A stretch of 17,391 nucleotides of DNA, taken from contig NZ_CAJKIS010000047.1 in assembly GCF_905200055.1 (NCBI RefSeq), forward strand, positions 1-17,391. The letters are read 5' to 3'. Positions 7,217-12,950 of this stretch are shown piece after piece. The notes under the pieces were generated by a model. That model did no database searches and was not told the DNA's origin. It was given only the letters and a program-made list of their open reading frames with translations. A program made the translations under genes and the position numbers. This DNA comes from an uncultured Fusobacterium sp. (GTDB taxonomy: Bacteria > Fusobacteriota > Fusobacteriia > Fusobacteriales > Fusobacteriaceae). Each line of letters opens with the position of its first letter. Position 1 is the first letter of the stretch.

Positions 7217-8428
7217 ATGAATAGTACACCTAGAAGTAATAGAGTTCATATAGGTATTTTTGGAAAGACAAATGCAGGAAAATCAAGTTTAATAAATAGT
7301 ATTACAGGGCAAAATATAGCTTTAGTTTCAGATGTAAAAGGAACAACAACAGATCCGGTGTATAAAGCTATGGAGTTATTACCTTTAGGTCCAGTGGTAT
7401 TTATAGATACAGCAGGAATTGATGATGAAAGTAGCTTAGGAGCATTGAGAATAGAGAAAACAGAGGAGATATTAGATAAATTAGATTTAGCAATTTTAGT
7501 AATATCTAGTGAAAATATTTTAAATGAAGATATATCTTTAGAAAAAAAATGGGTAGAAAAAATTCAAAATAGAAAAAAAATTATTGTTTTTGTTATTAAT
7601 AAAACTGATCTAATAATAGATAAAGAAGAGTTTGAAAGAAAAATAACTTTAATAGAAAAAGAGTTAAATTTAAAGAGTATACAAGTAAGTGCAGAGAAAA
7701 AAGAGAACATTGATAATTTAAAAAAAGAAATTATTGAGAAAACTCCAAAATCTTTTATAGAAGATATATTGATAGGAGATAAGATTAAAAGAGGAGATAA
7801 GATTCTTTTAGTAGCTCCACAGGATATACAAGCTCCTAAAGGTAGATTGATATTGCCACAAGTTCAAGTGTTAAGAGATATACTTGATTTTGGTGGAATA
7901 CCTACAATGATAACTTTAGAGAATTTACAAGAGGCATTAAAGATATTTAAACCAGACTTAGTAATCACAGATTCACAAGTTTTTAAACTGGTAGATCAAG
8001 TATTAGATTCTGAAATTCCTTTAACATCTTTTTCAATTATTATGGCAAGAGCTAAAGGAGATCTGATTAAACTTTATGAAGGAGCAAAGAAAATTGATGA
8101 ACTAAAAGATGGAGACAGAGTTTTAATAGCTGAGGCTTGTACCCACCATCAATTGAAGGGGGATATTGCTAGAGAAAAGATCCCACTTTTATTAAAAAAG
8201 AAAGTACCAGGATTGATAATCGAAAATTGTTCTGGAAAAGATTATCCAAAAAATTTAGAGGAGTACTCTTTAGTAATTCATTGTGGTTCATGTATGCTAA
8301 ATAGAAGTGAAACTATGAGTAGAATAGAGAAAGCTAATTCTTCAAAGGTAGAGATAACAAATTTTGGAATGGCAATAGCAAAATTAAATGGAATTTTAGA
8401 TAGGGTAATGGAGATTTTTAAAGATTAA
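7217..8428 (+). CDS. hydF: [FeFe]-hydrogenase H-cluster maturation GTPase HydF
   Basis: A 403-residue scaffold/carrier GTPase on which, with HydE and HydG, the diiron subcluster of [FeFe]-hydrogenase is assembled. The N-terminal G domain has G1 GKTNAGKSS (16-24), G3 DTAGID and G4 NKTD. A dimerisation region follows. The C-terminal [4Fe-4S] site has C308-T-H310 and, 45 residues later, H355-C356-x2-C359, the HydF signature. The start at 7217 is chosen because TTAGGAGG lies just upstream; a longer frame from 7151 would overlap recR in another frame. It is co-directional with recR, 13 nt apart. hydE, hydG and hydrogenase genes are absent here, so they must be elsewhere in the genome. Confidence 0.96.
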   Translation: MNSTPRSNRVHIGIFGKTNAGKSSLINSITGQNIALVSDVKGTTTDPVYKAMELLPLGPVVFIDTAGIDDESSLGALRIEKTEEILDKLDLAILVISSENILNEDISLEKKWVEKIQNRKKIIVFVINKTDLIIDKEEFERKITLIEKELNLKSIQVSAEKKENIDNLKKEIIEKTPKSFIEDILIGDKIKRGDKILLVAPQDIQAPKGRLILPQVQVLRDILDFGGIPTMITLENLQEALKIFKPDLVITDSQVFKLVDQVLDSEIPLTSFSIIMARAKGDLIKLYEGAKKIDELKDGDRVLIAEACTHHQLKGDIAREKIPLLLKKKVPGLIIENCSGKDYPKNLEEYSLVIHCGSCMLNRSETMSRIEKANSSKVEITNFGMAIAKLNGILDRVMEIFKD

Positions 8429-8468
8429 AAAGTTTTTGAAATTTATAAAAAAATATGTTAAAATAATA

Positions 8469-8497
8469 TTGACCATATAGTCAGTGATGAAAATAAT
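8469..8497 (+). promoter_or_regulatory. Promoter with overlapping palindromic operator-like site
   Basis: TTGACC (8469-8474), a 17-bp spacer and AATAAT (8492-8497) each match consensus at five of six bases. The -35 overlaps TGACCATATAGTCA (8470-8483), an inverted repeat with 12 of 14 symmetrical positions (TGAC arms, central ATAT). It resembles operators bound by dimeric repressors such as TetR-type proteins. The promoter would drive the secreted protein at 8526. Confidence 0.55.
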
Positions 8498-8525
8498 AAT
8501 TTTTTTATAAATTGGAGGTAAAATT

Positions 8526-8942
8526 ATGAAAAAGATAGTAACAGTAGGATTATTAATATTATCAGTTGTTGCTAATGCAAGTTGGTGGGGAGATCTTGAC
8601 GGTGGAGTAAGAGCTGCTATAGTAGGAGGTTCAGCTTTAATTTTAAATAATAGTTATCAAGATAGTGAACTTAAACATCAAAGAGACTTAGATAGATTGG
8701 ATACACAAATTAGAAGAGATTATGAGAGACAAGCAGTAGCTCAAAATGCTCACTATAAATATGGAAATTCTGGAGTACCTGCAAGACTTCAAACAGCTAA
8801 TGCAAATAATTATAGTGGAAGAAATAATAATTACAACAATGGAAATTACTCAAATCAAAGAAATGGAAAAGTTGTTTATTCTGATGGAAGAACTCAAATT
8901 ATAGAGTTATCTGATGGAACTAGAATAACTTTAAATCAATAA
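8526..8942 (+). CDS. Small secreted Asn-rich protein, function unknown
   Basis: A 138-residue protein with a Sec signal peptide: MKK start, hydrophobic core, and a likely cleavage after VANA (residue 18) before SWWGD. The mature protein has three parts. The first is a short Gly/Ala-rich segment (about 24-40) that could insert into or lie on a membrane. A charged helical stretch follows (about 44-78, DSELKHQRDLDRLDTQIRRD). Last comes an Asn/Tyr/Gly-rich low-complexity linker (about 97-115) ending in a short beta-like tail with two SDG repeats. I do not recognise the family. GGAGG precedes the ATG. It lies just upstream of the trp leader promoter, whose -35 begins 6 nt after the stop codon; no terminator lies between them. 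Confidence 0.75.
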   Translation: MKKIVTVGLLILSVVANASWWGDLDGGVRAAIVGGSALILNNSYQDSELKHQRDLDRLDTQIRRDYERQAVAQNAHYKYGNSGVPARLQTANANNYSGRNNNYNNGNYSNQRNGKVVYSDGRTQIIELSDGTRITLNQ

Positions 8943-8947
8943 AACTA

Positions 8948-8976
8948 TTGACAAGGATAAAAAAAAGTAGTATCTT
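8948..8976 (+). promoter_or_regulatory. Promoter of the tryptophan transporter operon
   Basis: A perfect TTGACA (8948-8953), a 17-bp spacer and TATCTT (8971-8976, four of six). The start of transcription would be near 8983, about 30 nt before the leader peptide ATG. Confidence 0.7.
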
Positions 8977-9013
8977 TGTAGCAAGAATAAAGAAAAAATG
9001 GAGGTGAACACAA

Positions 9014-9094
9014 ATGACAATTAGATTTACTTGGTGGTGGCAAAACAGATTACACAAACTTAATAATAGACAGGTGAATCAGGTTTTGTCATAG
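9014..9094 (+). CDS. Trp leader peptide (attenuator ORF)
   Basis: A 26-codon ORF with ATG 9014-9016 and TAG 9092-9094, preceded by an excellent Shine-Dalgarno GGAGGTGA (9000-9007, 6-nt spacing). Codons 7-9 (9032-9040) are three consecutive TGG, so the peptide reads MTIRFTWWWQNRL at its start. It is the first ORF of the transcript made from the promoter at 8948 and lies in front of two intrinsic terminators and a predicted tryptophan ABC importer. This is the layout of amino-acid-responsive leader peptides such as trpL, in which ribosome stalling at Trp codons selects an antiterminator. RNA segments that fit this are described in the regulatory entry. The frame is short, so the evidence is its ribosome site, Trp run and context rather than homology. 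Confidence 0.85.
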   Translation: MTIRFTWWWQNRLHKLNNRQVNQVLS

Positions 9095-9134
9095 ATGTTC
9101 ATTTATAAATAGATAATTTATTTAATTTTGTTAA

Positions 9135-9167
9135 AGAACCTGTTCGAAAGAGCAGGTTTTATTTTTA
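9135..9167 (+). terminator. Attenuator terminator 1
   Basis: AACCTGTTC (9137-9145) pairs with GAGCAGGTT (9150-9158) around a GAAA tetraloop, with one G-U and two further outer pairs. It is followed by a T-rich tract (9157-9167). It lies 42 nt after the leader peptide stop. Confidence 0.88.
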
Positions 9168-9180
9168 TAAATTATTAATT

Positions 9181-9220
9181 AAGCCCTGTCTTATATTTTA
9201 GGATAGGGCTTTTTATTTTT
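9181..9220 (+). terminator. Attenuator terminator 2
   Basis: AGCCCTGTCT (9182-9191) pairs with GGATAGGGCT (9201-9210) with two G-U pairs and a 9-nt loop, then TTTTTATTTTT. It ends immediately before the trpX ribosome site (AGGAGGG, 9221-9227), so no promoter can lie between this terminator and the gene. Confidence 0.88.
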
Positions 9221-9231
9221 AGGAGGGAAAA

Positions 9232-10128
9232 ATGAAAAAGATTTTATTATTTATGTTAATGGTTCTTTGTATAGCTTGTGGAAAGGAAAAAGAGGATAGA
9301 ATAAAAATAGGGATAACTCAAATTGTAGAACATCAATCTTTAGATGATGTACGTCAAGGAGTGATAGATAGTTTAAAAGCTAATGGTTATGGAGAGGATA
9401 AAATTGAGATAAGCTATAAAAATGCACAGGGAGATTTTGGAACTGCACAGATAATAGCTCAAGAGTTTAAAAATACAAGTGATATAGTAGTGGCAATTTC
9501 GACACCAAGTGCTCAAGCAGTTGTTAATAATATAAAAGATAAGCCAATCTTTTTTGCAGCTATAACAAATCCTGAAAGTGCAGGAGTATTAGCAGAAAAT
9601 GTAACAGGGGTAAGGGATAGATCACCAGTAGAGAAGCAGGTAGAGTTAATAAAAGAGATTTTACCAGAGACTAAAAAGATAGGGGTTGTTTATAATACAA
9701 GTGAACAAAACTCTTTTTATTTAACTGATGAATTTAAAAAGGAAGCTGAGAAAAATGGGTATGAGGTAGTAATTAAAGGGATAACAAATGTAAATGAGAT
9801 AGCTTCAGCTTTAGATACAATCTTACCTGAGATAGATGTTTTATACACAACAATAGATAATACAATAGCCTCTACTTATCCATTAATAATAGACAAATCT
9901 AAAAAAGCTAATAAACCTGTAATAGGAGCTACAAAAAATTATGTAGATCAAGGAGCATTGGCATCAGAGGGGATTTCAGATTATAAAGTAGGGTATCAAA
10001 CTGGAGAAATGATAGTGAGATATTTAAAAGGCGAGGATATAAAAAATATGAAATTTGAGGTTGTAAGGGAGTCTGAAAGATATATAAATAGAGAAGTTGC
10101 AAAAAATTTTAAAATTGTTGTAGAGTAG
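9232..10128 (+). CDS. trpX: Tryptophan ABC transporter substrate-binding lipoprotein (copy 1)
   Basis: A 298-residue binding protein of the ABC_sub_bind (PF04392-type) family. The N-terminus is a signal sequence ending in LCIAC, so Cys16 is the probable lipid-anchored residue; the lipobox is atypical at -3. The mature protein starts with the family pattern IKIGITQIVEHQSLDDVRQG and contains NAQGDFGTAQIIAQEF, AISTPSAQAV, IGVVYNTSEQNS and LYTTIDNTIAST, all shared with the next gene. It is the first structural gene behind the trp attenuator, which is the strongest evidence for tryptophan as ligand; the family also includes streptococcal TrpX. The start is fixed by AGGAGGG at 9221-9227. It contains no Trp residue. 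Ligand identity is inferred, not shown. Confidence 0.85.
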   Translation: MKKILLFMLMVLCIACGKEKEDRIKIGITQIVEHQSLDDVRQGVIDSLKANGYGEDKIEISYKNAQGDFGTAQIIAQEFKNTSDIVVAISTPSAQAVVNNIKDKPIFFAAITNPESAGVLAENVTGVRDRSPVEKQVELIKEILPETKKIGVVYNTSEQNSFYLTDEFKKEAEKNGYEVVIKGITNVNEIASALDTILPEIDVLYTTIDNTIASTYPLIIDKSKKANKPVIGATKNYVDQGALASEGISDYKVGYQTGEMIVRYLKGEDIKNMKFEVVRESERYINREVAKNFKIVVE

Positions 10129-10172
10129 TACGAACAAATTTTAAAATTAAAATTTAGAAAAATATAGGGAAA

Positions 10173-10191
10173 ATAGTGAGGTTGTCACTAT
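10173..10191 (+). repeat. Intercistronic hairpin between the two trpX copies
   Basis: ATAGTGA (10173-10179) pairs perfectly with TCACTAT (10185-10191) around GGTTG. No T-tract follows, so it is not an intrinsic terminator. It lies in the 163-nt gap between the two binding-protein genes and could affect mRNA stability or serve as an operator. A four-codon ATG-TGG-AAC-AAA-TAA frame starts just after it at 10193. Confidence 0.5.
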
Positions 10192-10291
10192 AATGTGGAA
10201 CAAATAAATAATTTAATTGTTATCTAGTAGATTAATAAAAATAGTGGTATCATTCCTATTAAATAAAGAAGGTTATGAGGAAGTGATCAAT

Positions 10292-11212
10292 ATGAAAAAA
10301 ATGTTACTACTATTATTAGGGATATCAATGATAGCTTTTGGGAAAGAGAAATCAGATGTAAAAATTGGAGTTACTCAAATTATGGAACATCAATCTTTAG
10401 ACTCAGCTAGAAAAGGATTTATAAAGGCATTGGAAAAAGAGGGGTATGGAGAGAAGAATATAGAGTATCAAAATGCACAAGGTGATTTTGGAACAGCACA
10501 GATAATAGCAAACTCTTTTAAAAATGATAATAAAGATTTAATATTAGCAATATCAACACCAAGTGCACAAGCGGCATATAATGCAACTAAGGAGATACCT
10601 ATTATTATAACAGCTGTAACAGATGCAAAAAGTTCAGGGCTTATAGGAGGGAATATTACAGGAACAAGTGATGCAGCTCCAATATATAAACAATTAGAAG
10701 TAGCTAAAAAACTTCTTCCACAAATAAAAAAAATTGGAGTTATCTATAATACAAGTGAGCAAAATTCTCAAATACAAGTGGAACAAGTGAAAGAAGAAGG
10801 TAAAAAATTAGGATTAGAAGTTGTAGAGGCAGGAATTACAAGTGTTGCAGATATGGCAATAGGACTTGATATACTTTTACCAAAGGTTGATATATTGTAT
10901 ACTCCTACAGATAATTTAGTTGTATCAGCAACACCATTAGTTTTAGAGAAAGCTAACAAAGCTGGAAAACCAGTTATAGGATCAGTGGAAGATCAAGTTG
11001 CACAAGGGGCATTAGTAACACAAGGAATAGATTATGAAAAACTTGGATATCAAACAGGAGAGATTGCTGTAAGAGTTTTAAATGGAGAGAAACCAAGCTC
11101 AATAGCAATTGAAACTTTAAAAGAAACAACATTGATAATAAATAAAAAAGCAGCAGAAAAATATAATGTTAATATGTCAAGTGAGATCTTAAAAGGTGCA
11201 AAGGTATATTAA
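10292..11212 (+). CDS. trpX: Tryptophan ABC transporter substrate-binding protein (copy 2, not lipidated)
   Basis: A 306-residue paralogue of the preceding gene, easily aligned over its length (for example VKIGVTQIMEHQSLDSARKG, NAQGDFGTAQIIA, AISTPSAQA, YNTSEQNS). The signal sequence ends IAFGKEK where copy 1 has IACGKEK: the lipobox Cys16 is Phe, so it should be a soluble periplasmic protein, with AFG as a possible signal peptidase I site. The start at 10292 is chosen because the conserved MKK-hydrophobic signal begins there. An upstream in-frame TTG at 10217 would add 25 residues ahead of a normal signal and has no ribosome site. The ribosome site GAGGAAGTGA is weaker than its neighbours'. 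It contains no Trp residue. trpY follows after 24 nt. Confidence 0.85.
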   Translation: MKKMLLLLLGISMIAFGKEKSDVKIGVTQIMEHQSLDSARKGFIKALEKEGYGEKNIEYQNAQGDFGTAQIIANSFKNDNKDLILAISTPSAQAAYNATKEIPIIITAVTDAKSSGLIGGNITGTSDAAPIYKQLEVAKKLLPQIKKIGVIYNTSEQNSQIQVEQVKEEGKKLGLEVVEAGITSVADMAIGLDILLPKVDILYTPTDNLVVSATPLVLEKANKAGKPVIGSVEDQVAQGALVTQGIDYEKLGYQTGEIAVRVLNGEKPSSIAIETLKETTLIINKKAAEKYNVNMSSEILKGAKVY

Positions 11213-11236
11213 TAGAAGAGAAATGAGGAGAGGGAT

Positions 11237-12088
11237 ATGTTATTAGGAACGTTAGAACAGAGTTTTATATTTGCAATAATGGTATTAGGAGTATATTTAT
11301 CATATAAGATATTAGATTTTCCAGATATGACTGTAGATGGTAGCTTTCCATTAGGTGGAGCAGTAGCCTCAGCAATATTGATAAAAGGTGGAAATCCAAT
11401 ATTAGCTTTAGTAGTAGCAACTTTATGTGGGGCTATAGCAGGACTAATTACAGGAATGATTCACGTTAAATTAAAAGTTACAAATTTGTTGGCAGGAATC
11501 ATTGTAATGACTGGACTGTATAGTGTAAATTTAAGAATTATGGGAAAATCAAATATACCACTATTTTCAGTAAAACATCTGTTCAATGGAAATATAATCC
11601 CAATAGTTACTTTAGTTATTCTTCTTATTCTAGCTAAAATAACAATTGACTATCTTTTAAAAACAAAATTTGGTTTTGCATTAAAAGCTTTAGGAGATAA
11701 TGAGACTTTAGTAATATCTCTAGGAATAGATGAAAAAAAATTGAAAATATATGGATTAATGATAGCAAATAGCTTTGTAGCACTATCAGGAGCTATATTA
11801 GCTCAATACCAAGGGTTTGCTGACGTTGGAATGGGAACAGGAACTATTATTACTGGTTTAGCATCAATAATAATAGGAGAGGCAATATTTAAGAAAAGAT
11901 CATTTATCAGTATGTCAATGACAGTTATTTTAGGAACTATTATCTATAGAACAATAATTGCAATGTCTTTAAAATTAGGTATGAATGCAAGTGATTTGAA
12001 ACTTATAACATCAATTTTAGTTGTTGGAATTATATTCTTAAAAGAGAAGAAAAGTTTGTTAGGAAGAGGAGGAAAAAAATATGCTTAG
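11237..12088 (+). CDS. trpY: Tryptophan ABC transporter permease
   Basis: A 283-residue inner-membrane permease of the branched-chain/ribose type (BPD_transp_2-like), with about eight hydrophobic segments. Family features are the N-terminal YKILDFPDMTVDGSFPLGGAVA, the GMIHVKLKVTNLLAGIIVMTGLYSVNLRIMG segment, and the cytoplasmic loop LGDNETLVISLGID, which resembles the ATPase-contact loop. Its substrate is inferred from the operon: attenuator and two TrpX-like binding proteins upstream, ATPase downstream. The start has GAGGAGAGGG in front. The last 8 nt overlap the ATPase gene, whose ribosome site GGAGG lies inside this coding region, implying coupled translation. No Trp residue is present. 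Gene names follow the predicted trpXYZ transporter and are provisional. Confidence 0.85.
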   Translation: MLLGTLEQSFIFAIMVLGVYLSYKILDFPDMTVDGSFPLGGAVASAILIKGGNPILALVVATLCGAIAGLITGMIHVKLKVTNLLAGIIVMTGLYSVNLRIMGKSNIPLFSVKHLFNGNIIPIVTLVILLILAKITIDYLLKTKFGFALKALGDNETLVISLGIDEKKLKIYGLMIANSFVALSGAILAQYQGFADVGMGTGTIITGLASIIIGEAIFKKRSFISMSMTVILGTIIYRTIIAMSLKLGMNASDLKLITSILVVGIIFLKEKKSLLGRGGKKYA

Positions 12089-12872
12089 AATAGATAATAT
12101 AAAAAAGAGCTTTGAAAATGAATTAGGAGAGGTAAAAAACGTTTTTAATGGATTAAACTTAAATATAGAGCAGGGAGATTTTATCTCTATAATTGGAAGT
12201 AATGGAGCTGGAAAATCAACTCTTCTTGATACAATAACAGGGAATATAATTCCAGATAGTGGAAAAATAAATATTGATGGTAAGGATATTACAAATATGC
12301 CAAAACATAAGAGAGGGAGCTTTATATCTAAGGTATATCAAAATCCTTCAGTGGGAACAGCTCCTTCAATGACAGTATTTGAAAATCTTTCTATGGCAGA
12401 TAATAAAGGTAAAACTTTTGGTTTCTCTCTAGGATTAAATAAAAAAAGAAAAGAGTATTACAGAGCTCTTTTAAAAGAATTAGGTTTAGGAATAGAAAAT
12501 CAAATGGATACTGAAGTGAAATCTCTTTCTGGAGGCCAAAGACAATGTTTAGCTTTAATAATGGCTACTTTAAATAAACCCAAAGTACTACTATTAGATG
12601 AACATACAGCAGCTTTAGATCCTAAAACATCGAAGATAATTATGAATAAGACTAGAGAGATTGTAGAAAAAAATAGAATTTCAACTCTTATGATAACTCA
12701 TAACCTTCAAGATGCTATAAATTATGGAAATAGATTGATAATGTTACATAATGGAGAGATCTTATTAGATGTAAAGGGAGAGGAGAAAAGAGATCTTACA
12801 CCAGAAAAACTTTTAAAAGTATTTAATAGAGAGGAGATAAAAATAAAAGATAGTGAGTTATTCTCTGCATAA
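12081..12872 (+). CDS. trpZ: Tryptophan ABC transporter ATP-binding protein
   Basis: A 263-residue cytoplasmic ATPase. Motifs in order: Walker A GSNGAGKST (39-47), Q-loop Q87, signature LSGGQRQ (149-155), Walker B VLLLDE (169-174) with catalytic Glu174, D-loop ALDP, and switch histidine H207 in THN. All are intact. Length and the LIMATLNKP and HTAALDPKT segments fit the ATPases paired with BPD_transp_2-type permeases. It overlaps the permease gene by 8 nt. No Trp residue is present. No terminator is recognisable after the stop, and the next gene has its own promoter. Confidence 0.9.
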   Translation: MLRIDNIKKSFENELGEVKNVFNGLNLNIEQGDFISIIGSNGAGKSTLLDTITGNIIPDSGKINIDGKDITNMPKHKRGSFISKVYQNPSVGTAPSMTVFENLSMADNKGKTFGFSLGLNKKRKEYYRALLKELGLGIENQMDTEVKSLSGGQRQCLALIMATLNKPKVLLLDEHTAALDPKTSKIIMNKTREIVEKNRISTLMITHNLQDAINYGNRLIMLHNGEILLDVKGEEKRDLTPEKLLKVFNREEIKIKDSELFSA

Positions 12873-12903
12873 TAAAATAATAGTTTAGTTCTTTACTCCT
12901 TTG

Positions 12904-12912
12904 TGTTATAAT
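12904..12912 (+). promoter_or_regulatory. Extended -10 promoter of the WYL regulator
   Basis: TGTTATAAT contains a perfect TATAAT (12907-12912) with the TGn extension. The -35 region (TTTAGT, 12884-12889) is poor, as is usual for extended -10 promoters. Predicted transcription starts near 12919, just 30 nt before the ATG at 12951. Confidence 0.6.
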
Positions 12913-12950
12913 ATAAAAATATATTGTTTTATAAAAGGGAGCAAAGGGAA

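Larger units (their letters stand above)
9032..9220 (+). promoter_or_regulatory. Tryptophan attenuator with tandem terminators
   Basis: Pairings found by hand follow. Segment 1 (9038-9046, last Trp codon plus CAAAAC) pairs with 9083-9091 over 9 bp including one G-U. Segment 2 (9080-9087, CAGGTTTT) pairs instead with 9135-9142, the 5' arm of terminator 1, over 8 bp including one G-U. An adjacent arm 9068-9074 (AGACAGG) pairs perfectly over 7 bp with 9185-9191 in the 5' arm of terminator 2. A ribosome stalled at the Trp codons would cover segment 1 and free the antiterminator arms. A ribosome reaching the stop at 9092 would cover segment 2 and let terminator 1 form. The expected effect is expression of the transporter when charged tRNA-Trp is scarce. 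Confidence 0.75.

Noticed and set aside
8980..9231. T-box riboswitch upstream of trpX
   Set aside because: The space is occupied by a translated leader ORF with a strong ribosome site, and no T-box consensus core or specifier-loop arrangement was seen. Leader-peptide attenuation explains the hairpins better.
10182..10194. TTGTCA and TATAAT as a promoter for trpX2
   Set aside because: The two motifs are separated by only 1 bp, so they cannot be -35 and -10; TATAAT alone there has no suitable -35 and overlaps the hairpin.
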